From positions 1 to 8,000 of the forward strand of contig JALRFZ010000141.1 in assembly GCA_023253615.1 (NCBI GenBank): a stretch of DNA of 8,000 nucleotides, written 5' to 3'. Source of the stretch: Verrucomicrobiales bacterium (GTDB lineage: Bacteria > Verrucomicrobiota > Verrucomicrobiia > Verrucomicrobiales > DEV007). This document shows positions 1-5,844 of this stretch, piece after piece; the stretch's first letter is position 1, and each line of letters starts with the position of its first letter. Position numbers and translations under genes: made by a program. A model generated the notes under the pieces. The model worked only from the letters and a program-made list of their open reading frames with translations. It ran no database searches and was not told the origin of the DNA.

Positions 1-195
1 CTTGTTCCAGCCGTAGTTGACGGCGAGCTTGAAGCCCGAGATCTCCATCAGTTGCATGCGAAGCCCGTCTATCGCCGAGAGGGTCAGGTTTCCGTGGGAG
101 ATCGTGGTGCCGAACGGGCTTTCCTTCGCGGCCCGCTCGACGTCGACGTGGATCCACTGGTCGTCACCCGTCAGGGCGGCGAACGCATCGATGTC
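1..195 (-). other. MaoC/R-hydratase hot-dog domain portion of the bioF reading frame
   Basis: Residues about 366-431 of the bioF frame resemble the front half of stand-alone MaoC-like dehydratases of the type of Mycobacterium Rv0130: [DE]xxIDAFAxxTGDxQWIHVD, then ERAAKESPFGTTISHG, a hydrophobic helix, then GFKLAVNYGWNK. In that family Asp and His of GDxxxxH hydrate or dehydrate (3R)-hydroxyacyl-CoA/enoyl-CoA. Both residues are kept here (D377, H382). The family's N-terminal strand and lead, roughly 20-30 residues, are replaced by BioF sequence. The end of BioF and the beginning of MaoC share the stretch EDIDAFAAL, so one helix seems to serve both. The rest of the domain, expected to be about 70-80 residues, lies beyond the window. 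The domain assignment rests on motif recognition only. Confidence 0.75.
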
Positions 196-1293
196 CTCCG
201 TCCGATGCGCCGCCGAGAGTGTGACCCGCAACCGGGCCGAGCCCCTGGGCACGGTGGGATAACGGATCGCGGGGACGAGGAAACCACGTTCCTGCAAGGC
301 GGTCGAGGCGGCGAGGGCGGCTTCGTTTTCGCCGAGGATCACGGGAATGATGGCGCTGGGGGAGCCGGGCAGGAAATGCTCACGATGAGCGGCGAGAATG
401 GCGCGGAGATCCTCTCCCCGGGTCCCGCAGATGAGGTCGAGGGCGCCGCCAATCGTCGCGGCGAGGGCCGGGGAGGGGGCGGTTGAATAGATGAAACTGC
501 GGGCCCGGTTCACGAGCAAATCGACGACCGGGCGCGAGGCGCAGAGGTAACCTCCGGAAAGCCCCGCCGCCTTGCTGAAGGTGCCCATCTGGAGATCGAC
601 GCGTCCCTCCAAACCCAGTGCCGCCGCGAGACCGCGTCCTTGCGGTCCGAGCACCCCGAAGGCGTGCGCCTCGTCCAAAAGGAGAAGGGCATCATGGGCG
701 TCCTTCAGATCGCAAATCCCCGCGAGCGGGGCGAGATCTCCGTCCATGCTGAAGACCGACTCGGTCACGACCAGCACCCGCGTGTTTCCTCCGCGCTTTT
801 CCGCGGCCCAGCGGAGATGGCTGGCGAGACGGTCGAGGTCGTTGTGGGGAAAGACCCGCATCGTCGCCCCGCTGAGACGCGCCCCGTCGATGAGGGAGGC
901 GTGGCAGAGTTTGTCGAGGATGACGATGTCGTCCTTCCCGCAGAGGGCGGGGATCGTGCCGGTCGCGGCCGCGAAGCCCGAGGTGAAGGTGAGGGCGGCT
1001 TCGGACCGCTTCAGGGCGGCGAGTTTTTCCTCGAGTTCGAGGTGGGCGGCCATCGTCCCGCAGACGAGACGCGAGGCACCGGAGCCGGCCCCGAGCCGAC
1101 CGATGTGGGTTTGATAGAGCGATTTCAGCGCTTCGTCATCGGCGAGGCCGAGGTAGTCGTTCGACGAGAAATTCAAGCAGGTCCCGGCTCCCGCGAGCGA
1201 GACGGATCTTCCCTGCGGGGAATCGAGGCGGCGCAGCCGTCGGCGAAGTCCCGAGGACTCGAGATCGCGCAACTCGTCTCGCGGATCGCGCAT
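1..1293 (-). CDS. bioF: 8-amino-7-oxononanoate synthase fused in frame to a MaoC-like hydratase domain (3' end cut by window edge)
   Basis: BioF makes 8-amino-7-oxononanoate from pimeloyl-CoA/ACP and L-alanine, an early step of biotin synthesis; it is a cytosolic PLP enzyme. Seen: NFSSNDYLGLA (41-51), the glycine-rich GRLGAGSGASRL (65-76), a PLP-stacking His in DKLCHAS (H131), DEAHA (D207, H210) and the PLP lysine in GTFSKAAGLSGGY (K241). The BioF C-terminal signature ARLRVTLSAAH follows near residue 360. A normal BioF stops about 15-20 residues later. Here the frame continues through EDIDAFAALTGDDQWIHVD, then an SPFGTTISHG motif and AVNYGWNK, which are MaoC/R-specific enoyl-CoA hydratase signatures. 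The hydratase Asp/His pair would be D377 and H382. The usual first 20-30 residues of MaoC are missing. All 431 visible codons are open. ATG overlaps the upstream TGA by one base (TGATG), so the gene is probably translationally coupled. BioF identity is firm; another alpha-oxoamine synthase is less likely. Whether the fusion is biological is uncertain. Confidence 0.9.
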   Translation of the reverse strand, partial: MRDPRDELRDLESSGLRRRLRRLDSPQGRSVSLAGAGTCLNFSSNDYLGLADDEALKSLYQTHIGRLGAGSGASRLVCGTMAAHLELEEKLAALKRSEAALTFTSGFAAATGTIPALCGKDDIVILDKLCHASLIDGARLSGATMRVFPHNDLDRLASHLRWAAEKRGGNTRVLVVTESVFSMDGDLAPLAGICDLKDAHDALLLLDEAHAFGVLGPQGRGLAAALGLEGRVDLQMGTFSKAAGLSGGYLCASRPVVDLLVNRARSFIYSTAPSPALAATIGGALDLICGTRGEDLRAILAAHREHFLPGSPSAIIPVILGENEAALAASTALQERGFLVPAIRYPTVPRGSARLRVTLSAAHRTEDIDAFAALTGDDQWIHVDVERAAKESPFGTTISHGNLTLSAIDGLRMQLMEISGFKLAVNYGWNK

Positions 1294-2432
1294 CAGCGGC
1301 GGCCTTTGTCCTTCGATCCGAGAAAGCGGGTCGTGTCGAGCAGATCGACGGCCTGCTGGAGGGCGCGGTCCTGCAGCGGCGGGCGGTCCCACGGCGTCGG
1401 TTTGTTCTGACTGAGGAGGAGGTAATAGTCGATCTCCGGATCGGTCCCGGCGACGAGGGCGGCTTCGTTCATGCGGGGGCGCTCTTTCTGCACGAGAAAT
1501 CCGGCGAGCGGTTTGCCGCCATCGACCGCCCGGAACAGGTCGGCTTTTGCTTTTACCGGGGTCGGAGTGACGAGGTCGGGCTTGATCCCGGTCCGGAAGA
1601 TCGAGGTGTCGTCCTCCAGTACGACCTCGGCGATGGCGTAGCGGAGGATGCGATCCTCGCCGAGCGGCACATCGCGGTATTCCACGGCGAGACCGGGCGT
1701 TTTTTCCCCAATGACGAGGCAATCGGTCTGGCGCTTCAGCACGGCCGCGATGATCTCCCCCACATTCCCCGTTTCGCGATCGACGAGGAGGATGGTCTCG
1801 AGCCGGCAACTGTCCGCCTCGGGCGCGGAGACGAAGAGGGTGGGACGGTCGTTGCCGGGACGACGGATTTTGAAAAGCAGTTCATTCGGCGGACGGAAGC
1901 GGCTGAGGATGCGCGAGGCGATCGAGAATTCGGCCTGCGCCTGGGGAGAGCGGAGATCGAGGATCAAATGGGTGATCGCCTTCTCCGCCTGGAACTCTTT
2001 CAAAGCGGCATCGAATTGCCCGATCTCCTCCTCGGTGTAGCGGCCGAAACGCACGTAGCCGACGGCCTCATGGGCACGGGCGTGGTGAAAACCGAAGGGC
2101 GAATCCCGCTCCGACCTCGTGCGTTCGGTCAGCAGCATCGCCCCGAAGTCGAGACGCTCCAGCAGCCCTTGCAGCGCGGCGCGGTTCACTTCGAGGGGGT
2201 CGAGATCTTCCTCCTGGATGTAATCGTTCGTGAGGAGGCGGAAGGCTTCCTGCAACGCCGCCTGATCCAGCGTATCGACGAGCGTGCCCAGGGGTGGCGC
2301 GGGCCTTGGGGCCGTCGTGACCACCTTGGGGGCCGGAGCGGCGGGCGGAGTTTCGGGCGTCTCCTGCGCGACGGCAAACGTGGCGGAGCAAAGCAGCGTG
2401 GGGAGAAGGCCTCGGATCATGATCGGCGTCAT
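1293..2432 (-). CDS. Secreted S41-family (Ctp/Tsp-like) peptidase homologue lacking the catalytic Ser and Lys
   Basis: A 379-residue protein with a signal peptide (hydrophobic LLPTLLCSATFAVAQ, about 9-23), then a Pro/Ala-rich linker (26-48), so it is probably periplasmic or membrane-attached. The S41 core is visible as HEAVGYVRFGRY (121-131), THLILDLRSP (154-163), ILLVDRETGNVGEIIAAVL (214-232), LVIGEKTPGLA (239-249) and TGIKPDLV (281-288). In active members such as E. coli Tsp the third block reads SASASEI and the fourth GExTFGKG, supplying the Ser/Lys dyad. By-eye alignment puts N223 at the Ser and L248 at the Lys, so it should not work as a protease. I see no clear PDZ domain. The tail after about 295 is unassigned. 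The ATG at 2432 overlaps the thiD stop (ATGA); a second ATG at 2420 sits closer to the hydrophobic core. The frame is open further upstream but inside thiD. Function unknown; a binding or scaffolding role is inference. Confidence 0.8.
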   Translation of the reverse strand: MTPIMIRGLLPTLLCSATFAVAQETPETPPAAPAPKVVTTAPRPAPPLGTLVDTLDQAALQEAFRLLTNDYIQEEDLDPLEVNRAALQGLLERLDFGAMLLTERTRSERDSPFGFHHARAHEAVGYVRFGRYTEEEIGQFDAALKEFQAEKAITHLILDLRSPQAQAEFSIASRILSRFRPPNELLFKIRRPGNDRPTLFVSAPEADSCRLETILLVDRETGNVGEIIAAVLKRQTDCLVIGEKTPGLAVEYRDVPLGEDRILRYAIAEVVLEDDTSIFRTGIKPDLVTPTPVKAKADLFRAVDGGKPLAGFLVQKERPRMNEAALVAGTDPEIDYYLLLSQNKPTPWDRPPLQDRALQQAVDLLDTTRFLGSKDKGRR

Positions 2433-3244
2433 TCTACGCCATCGGGAAAGGCATTCAATGCCTCGATGTGGCCCCCGGGGCCTTCCCATCGGTGATGTTG
2501 GGCAAGGCTCGCGGCGAGGTAGCGGGTCGCCCCGTCGATCGCCGTGGCGAGATCCTCGCCTCTCGCGAGGCGGGCTGTGATGGCGGCCGAAAGGGTGCAA
2601 CCGGTGCCGTGGACATCGGGCACGGCGAGACGGGGCCGCGTGAAAAGGCGCGCTTCTCCCGAGATCCAGGCGTGGTCGGTGATGAGTTCGTCGGAGGAGG
2701 TCAAGTGGCCGGCCTTCAGCAACACATTGCAGCCATAGCGCTCGTGGAGCTGCCGTGGTGCGGCGGCGAAGTCCTCGGAGGAGCGGATCGGAGAACCGAG
2801 GAGGATCTCCGCCTCGGGCAGATTCGGGGTGATGAGAAGGGCGAGGGGAAGGAGATCAGACTTCATCAAGGCCAACCCCGCTTCGTCGAGTAACGTCGCC
2901 CCGGCTCCGGCGCGGATCACGGGATCGACGACGAGCGGCAGGTGCGGATGTGCCTGTGCAAACTCGACCACGGCGGCCACCAGACTCTCCTTGCCGAGCA
3001 TTCCCGTTTTCATGGCCGAGAGGGGAAAAGCAGACGCAACCCCCTTGAGTTGAGCATTCAAAAGGGTTGGGTCGAGGGGGTCGATCCGACTGACCGATCC
3101 CGGTACTTCCGCGACGATCGCCGTGACCGCGCAGACGCCGTGGACTCCGTGGGCGGCGAAGGTTTTCAGATCCGCCTGCAATCCGGCCCCGGCCGAAGAG
3201 TCGGATCCGGCGATGGTGAGGGCGATCGGTGGGTTGCTGCTCAT
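2429..3244 (-). CDS. thiD: Hydroxymethylpyrimidine/phosphomethylpyrimidine kinase
   Basis: ThiD phosphorylates hydroxymethylpyrimidine and then HMP-phosphate to HMP-PP, the pyrimidine half of thiamine; cytosolic, ribokinase fold. The 271-residue length is normal for the family. Motifs in order: TIAGSDSSAGAGLQADLKTF (10-29), AMKTGML (77-83), VVDPV (105-109), ITPNLPEAEILLG (138-150), LLKAGH (175-180) and DVHGTGCTLSAAI (210-222), with C216 as the expected catalytic Cys and K177 as the conserved Lys. The family Gln that contacts HMP (VAQN in E. coli) appears as Glu in VAEV (E46). The start is supported because only six residues precede the first strand, as in E. coli ThiD. The bases just upstream are GAGTA repeats with no well-spaced Shine-Dalgarno. 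No other thi gene is in view. It is the first gene of a coupled minus-strand trio with the S41-like gene and bioF, and it diverges from avtA. Confidence 0.95.
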   Translation of the reverse strand: MSSNPPIALTIAGSDSSAGAGLQADLKTFAAHGVHGVCAVTAIVAEVPGSVSRIDPLDPTLLNAQLKGVASAFPLSAMKTGMLGKESLVAAVVEFAQAHPHLPLVVDPVIRAGAGATLLDEAGLALMKSDLLPLALLITPNLPEAEILLGSPIRSSEDFAAAPRQLHERYGCNVLLKAGHLTSSDELITDHAWISGEARLFTRPRLAVPDVHGTGCTLSAAITARLARGEDLATAIDGATRYLAASLAQHHRWEGPGGHIEALNAFPDGVE

Positions 3245-3343
3245 ACTCTTACTCTTACCTCATACTCCTACTCAGCGACAAGCGACGTTCGATTTGAGTA
3301 TGAGTATGAGTAGGAGGTAAGAGTATGAGGTAAGAGTAAGAGT
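3245..3343. repeat. Imperfect inverted repeat of GAGTAN/GAGGTAA units between thiD and avtA
   Basis: The left arm (3245-3274) is the reverse complement of the right arm (3307-3343), except that the right arm carries an extra 7 bases (GTAAGAG) in the middle. The loop is about 32 bases, and its right side (from about 3295) continues the GAGTAT pattern. Read on the plus strand, the right part is a chain of six- and seven-base units: GAGTAT, GAGTAT, GAGTAG, GAGGTAA, GAGTAT, GAGGTAA, GAGTAA. The left arm runs directly into the thiD start codon, whose GAGTATGAG context itself matches the repeat. A 30-base stem could form in RNA from either strand. Units are not separated by unique spacers, so it is not CRISPR. 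Confidence 0.85.
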
Positions 3344-3402
3344 GTTTGTATGACGGGTTTCCCCAATTTCCCGCCTTGTCCGCGCCGGATCCCGGGGCAA
3401 AG
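3344..3402 (+). other. avtA leader region
   Basis: These 59 bases lie between the repeat and the chosen avtA ATG. The frame is open from an ATG at 3346, but the extra 19 residues (MYDGFPQFPALSAPDPGAK) have no counterpart in AvtA. I see no convincing -35/-10 pair. A GGGG at 3394-3397, followed by CAAAG, is the only Shine-Dalgarno-like element ahead of the ATG at 3403. Confidence 0.35.
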
Positions 3403-4695
3403 ATGAGCAACATGGCCCACCCCGACCCCTGGCCCAAATCGATCTTCGCCCGCAACCTCACCGAGGAGGCGGGGATCACCGAATTGATGGATGACCTCGG
3501 CGAGGCATTGACCCTCGGCCGTGGCAAGATCCGCATGATGGGCGGCGGCAATCCCGCCCACATCCCGGCGATGGAGGTGATCTGGCGCGAACGGATGCGC
3601 GAGCTGCTCGACGATCCCTCGGGAGAGTTCGACCGTGTCCTCGCCGATTACGACCCACCGGCGGGCAGTCCCGCCTTCCGTGCGGCGGTCGCGGATTTCC
3701 TCAACCGCGAGTATGGCTGGAAGTTGACTTTGGCGAATGTCGCGGTGACCAACGGCGGCCAAAGCGCCTTCTTTTTCCTGCTGAACCGCTTCGCGGGAGC
3801 GATGGCGGACGGAAGCGAAAAACGCATCCTCCTGCCGCTCGTCCCGGAATACATCGGCTACGGGGATCAGGGCGTATCCGCGACGGCGCTGTTCGACAGC
3901 CGGCGGCCGGAGATCGAACTGATCGGGGAGCGGAGCTTCAAATACCACATCGACTTCGGGAAGCTCGCCGTCGATGAGAGCCACGGGGCCATCGCCGTCT
4001 CGCGTCCGACGAATCCCAGCAGCAATGTGCTCACCGATGACGAGATTTCCCGACTCCGCCGGATCGCCTCGGATCGCGGCATCCCTCTGATCATCGACAA
4101 TGCCTACGGGCAGCCCTTTCCCGGCGTCATTCTCACCGAGACCCGCCCGGTCTGGGATGAAAACATGATCCTGACAATGAGCCTCAGCAAGCTGGGCCTG
4201 CCCGGCACGCGCACCGGCATCGTCGTGGCGCGGGAAGACCTCATTTCCGACATCCGCTCGATGACGGCGATCGTTGGTCTGGCGAACAACAATCTCGGCC
4301 AGGCCCTCGCCCGTCCCCTGATCGAGTCAGGCCGCATCCGCTCCCTGGCCGACGAAGTGGTGCGCCCCTACTACCGACACCGTGCCGAGCGGGCGTTGGC
4401 CTTGGCCCACGAACATCTCCCACCCGACGTGCCGTGGCGGATCCACCAGAGCGAAGGCGCCTTTTTCCTTTGGTTCTGGTTTCAGGATCTCCCGGTCTCG
4501 TGCCGCGAACTCTACCGCCGCCTCAAAGACTCCGGACTCCTCATTGTGCCGGGGAAAGCCTTCTTCTTCGGGCTTGATACCAAGGGCTGGCCGCACGCCG
4601 AACAATGCATCCGGGTCAGTTTCACCCAGCCCGAGGAGGTCGTCGCAGATGGGTTTAAGATCCTCGGCCGCGTCGTTGCTGAAGTCTATCGGTGA
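3403..4695 (+). CDS. avtA: Valine-pyruvate aminotransferase
   Basis: AvtA is a cytosolic PLP aminotransferase that interconverts L-valine plus pyruvate with 2-oxoisovalerate plus L-alanine. With this start it has 430 residues (E. coli AvtA is about 417) and tracks the E. coli protein almost end to end. Matches include AGITELMDDL near the N-terminus, MGGGNPAHIPAM, TNGGQSAFFFLLNRFAG, PLVPEYIGYGD, FKYHIDF, VSRPTNPSSNVLTDDE, PLIIDNAYGQPFPG, the PLP-lysine block MSLSKLGLPGTRTGI (K263), EGAFFLWFWFQDLP and WPHAEQCIRVSF. The ATG at 3403 is chosen because E. coli homology begins about ten residues later; 3412 is also possible and 3346 less likely. Transcribed alone, divergent from thiD and convergent with the small exported-protein gene. 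Its alanine product is the BioF co-substrate, but a functional link is only inference. Confidence 0.93.
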   Translation: MSNMAHPDPWPKSIFARNLTEEAGITELMDDLGEALTLGRGKIRMMGGGNPAHIPAMEVIWRERMRELLDDPSGEFDRVLADYDPPAGSPAFRAAVADFLNREYGWKLTLANVAVTNGGQSAFFFLLNRFAGAMADGSEKRILLPLVPEYIGYGDQGVSATALFDSRRPEIELIGERSFKYHIDFGKLAVDESHGAIAVSRPTNPSSNVLTDDEISRLRRIASDRGIPLIIDNAYGQPFPGVILTETRPVWDENMILTMSLSKLGLPGTRTGIVVAREDLISDIRSMTAIVGLANNNLGQALARPLIESGRIRSLADEVVRPYYRHRAERALALAHEHLPPDVPWRIHQSEGAFFLWFWFQDLPVSCRELYRRLKDSGLLIVPGKAFFFGLDTKGWPHAEQCIRVSFTQPEEVVADGFKILGRVVAEVYR

Positions 4696-4699
4696 GGGC

Positions 4700-4738
4700 T
4701 TGCGAGACCTTTTACTTTTTACCTTCCCACCTTTTACC
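4700..4738. repeat. Purine-rich GGTAAAAGG-type short repeats
   Basis: On the minus strand this reads GGTAAAAGGTGGGAAGG then TAAAAAGTAAAAGGTC, with GGTAAAAGG-like units three times. On the other side of the adjacent hairpin a related stretch, GGTGAAGGTGGAAGG, encodes the last residues (VKVEG) of the minus-strand gene. The units resemble a low-complexity intergenic repeat rather than coding sequence. Confidence 0.5.
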
Positions 4739-4764
4739 GGCTAAGCCGGCTTGCCGGCTTAGCC
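4739..4764. terminator. Perfect 12-base inverted repeat between convergent genes, probable bidirectional terminator
   Basis: GGCTAAGCCGGC (4739-4750) and GCCGGCTTAGCC (4753-4764) are perfect reverse complements around a TT centre, giving an 11-base-pair stem with a CTTG loop. It lies 43 bases after the avtA stop and contains the TAA stop of the minus-strand gene (4759-4761), a usual place for a shared terminator. Neither side has a clean run of T: the plus strand continues TTCCACCTTC and the minus strand GGTAAAAGG. It is therefore not a textbook intrinsic terminator and could also be a repetitive palindromic element. Confidence 0.6.
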
Positions 4765-5172
4765 TTCCACCTTCACCGCGCTCGGCTTGCCGCCGGCGTC
4801 GGTGGCGAAGGACATGCTCAGATTCCAGTGGCTGGCGATGCGCTTCAGTAGTTCGCGGCGGGAGATGTCTTTGCTCGCGAAATTGAAGGCCGCTGCCTTT
4901 ACGGGGAGGTTCGAAGTCTCGTAGTAGATGTCGTTCAGAGGCACCTGGTCGAAGATGAGCTGGGGCGTCATGTGCTTGTAATCGACCTCGAAACGCTCGT
5001 CGAGCCACTTCGCGAGTGGCGCGTAGTTGGTGACCAGAAAGCCGGCGAGGCCGTTCGCGTCGCCCGTTGTCGCACCGCCGGCACCGCCGGCGGCATCGGG
5101 TTTCCTCGGGTCGGAGCAAGAGGTGCCGGTCAGGGCGAGTGCGAACAAAGAGGTCAAAAGCCAAGCTTTCAT
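4759..5172 (-). CDS. Small exported protein of unknown function, possible lipoprotein
   Basis: The 137-residue product starts with a typical export signal: MKAWLLTSLFALALTG, then TSCSD with a Cys at 19. The Cys position suggests a lipoprotein, but the residues before it (G-T-S) do not make a standard lipobox, so cleavage by signal peptidase I is possible. A Gly/Ala/Thr-rich linker (28-44) precedes a compact domain (45-137) containing MTPQLIFDQVPLNDIYYETSN and then FNFASKDISRRELLKRIASHWNLSMSF. The pattern of a strand, then a helix RRELLKRIAxxWNL, then a strand faintly recalls the short STN/secretin N-terminal fold; this is weak inference. I do not recognise the family. Convergent with avtA, and divergent from coaD across 83 bases. 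No clear Shine-Dalgarno precedes the ATG. Confidence 0.75.
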   Translation of the reverse strand: MKAWLLTSLFALALTGTSCSDPRKPDAAGGAGGATTGDANGLAGFLVTNYAPLAKWLDERFEVDYKHMTPQLIFDQVPLNDIYYETSNLPVKAAAFNFASKDISRRELLKRIASHWNLSMSFATDAGGKPSAVKVEG

Positions 5173-5255
5173 GAAAAGAATCAGCAGAAAGATACCGGAT
5201 TCCCTCGAATTGTCTTTGAAATAATCGCGGTTCCGGGTTCAGACTGCCTCCCATC
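5173..5255. promoter_or_regulatory. Divergent promoter region for the small exported protein and coaD
   Basis: These 83 bases separate two divergent start codons and are more AT-rich than the flanking genes. On the plus strand, AATAAT at 5220-5225 is one mismatch from the -10 consensus, but nothing resembling TTGACA lies 16-18 bases upstream. On the minus strand, AAGACA and TATCTT are 16 bases apart and could serve as weak -35 and -10 boxes. Neither start has a good Shine-Dalgarno. That promoters are here follows from gene orientation; exact boxes are guesses. Confidence 0.3.
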
Positions 5256-5735
5256 ATGCGGACCGCGATTTACCCCGGCAGCTTCGACCCGATCCACAAC
5301 GGCCACCTCGACGTGATCGGGCGGGCCGCGAAACTCTGCGAGCGCGTTGTCGTAGCCGTGGCCGTCAATCATGCGAAGACCGGCCTTTTTTCCATGGAAG
5401 AACGGGTCGACCTGATCCGCGCCGCCTCCGCCCGGATCCCGGGGATCGAAGTGAAGTCCTTCTCCGGACTGCTCGTCGATTTCGTCCGCGAGGAAAAAGG
5501 GGATGCTGTCATCAGGGGGCTCCGCGCGGTCTCGGACTTCGAATACGAATTCCAGATGGCCCTGATGAACCGCAGCCTCGACGAGAATTTCGAGACGATC
5601 TTCCTCATGCCGAGCCAGAAGAACATCTACCTGAGCTCCCGCATCGTGAAGGAGGTCGCGACGCTCGGCGGGGACATCGACCGCTTCGTGCCGGAAGTGG
5701 TGAAGGCGGCGTTGCGGGCGAAGCTGGGGCGGTGA
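5256..5735 (+). CDS. coaD: Phosphopantetheine adenylyltransferase
   Basis: CoaD (PPAT) transfers AMP from ATP to 4'-phosphopantetheine to give dephospho-CoA, the penultimate step of CoA synthesis; a cytosolic hexamer in known cases. The 159-residue length is standard. Motifs: AIYPGSFDPIHNGHLDVI (4-21) with the nucleotidyltransferase HxGH at 14-17, K41 in NHAKTGLFS, GLLVDF (71-76), IRGLRAVSDFEYEFQMALMN (87-105, with R88 and R91 matching the E. coli positions), and YLSSRIVKEVA (125-135), the ISSTxVRE-type ATP loop. The gene looks intact. The start fits the family because the first strand begins at residue 3. Upstream lies the divergent intergenic region; downstream the PAP2 gene follows in the same direction after about 109 bases. 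Confidence 0.97.
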   Translation: MRTAIYPGSFDPIHNGHLDVIGRAAKLCERVVVAVAVNHAKTGLFSMEERVDLIRAASARIPGIEVKSFSGLLVDFVREEKGDAVIRGLRAVSDFEYEFQMALMNRSLDENFETIFLMPSQKNIYLSSRIVKEVATLGGDIDRFVPEVVKAALRAKLGR

Positions 5736-5844
5736 GACCTTCGGGCGTTGCCAGGTGGGGGCGGTTACGAATTCGTCATCGCGGGGTCCTTTACGTGTGG
5801 TGGGTGTGCGCGATGTTCGCATCGAGCCCCCCTTGAGACGATCC
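5736..5844 (+). other. Gap between coaD and the PAP2 gene
   Basis: About 109 bases with no hairpin, promoter boxes or repeat that I can recognise. The PAP2 frame is open back to a GTG at 5755, so part of this may be coding if that start is used. A terminator for coaD is not visible, so the two genes may be cotranscribed. Confidence 0.3.

Noticed and set aside
1..1293. A biotin operon around bioF
   Set aside because: No bioA, bioB, bioC, bioD or BirA-type operator is visible; the upstream neighbours are an S41-like gene and thiD.
640..1410. 256-codon open frame on the plus strand
   Set aside because: It lies opposite the clearly recognisable BioF and S41-like frames, and its sequence is an Arg/Glu/Gly-rich shadow with no domain pattern.
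2433..2600. Upstream extension of the S41-like protein to an ATG at 2600
   Set aside because: The extension lies inside thiD in another frame, is Arg/Pro-rich, and would bury the clear signal peptide that begins after the ATG at 2432.
3245..3343. Possible CRISPR array
   Set aside because: The repeat units are six or seven bases with no unique spacers, and the arrangement is an inverted rather than a direct array.
3346..3402. Longer avtA start at 3346
   Set aside because: The extra 19 residues do not resemble AvtA, the ATG sits just outside the repeat without a ribosome-binding site, and homology begins after 3403.
5755..5844. GTG start for the PAP2 gene at 5755
   Set aside because: The extra 30 residues are not hydrophobic or family-like, and an ATG at 5845 gives a complete protein; this is a preference and not proof.
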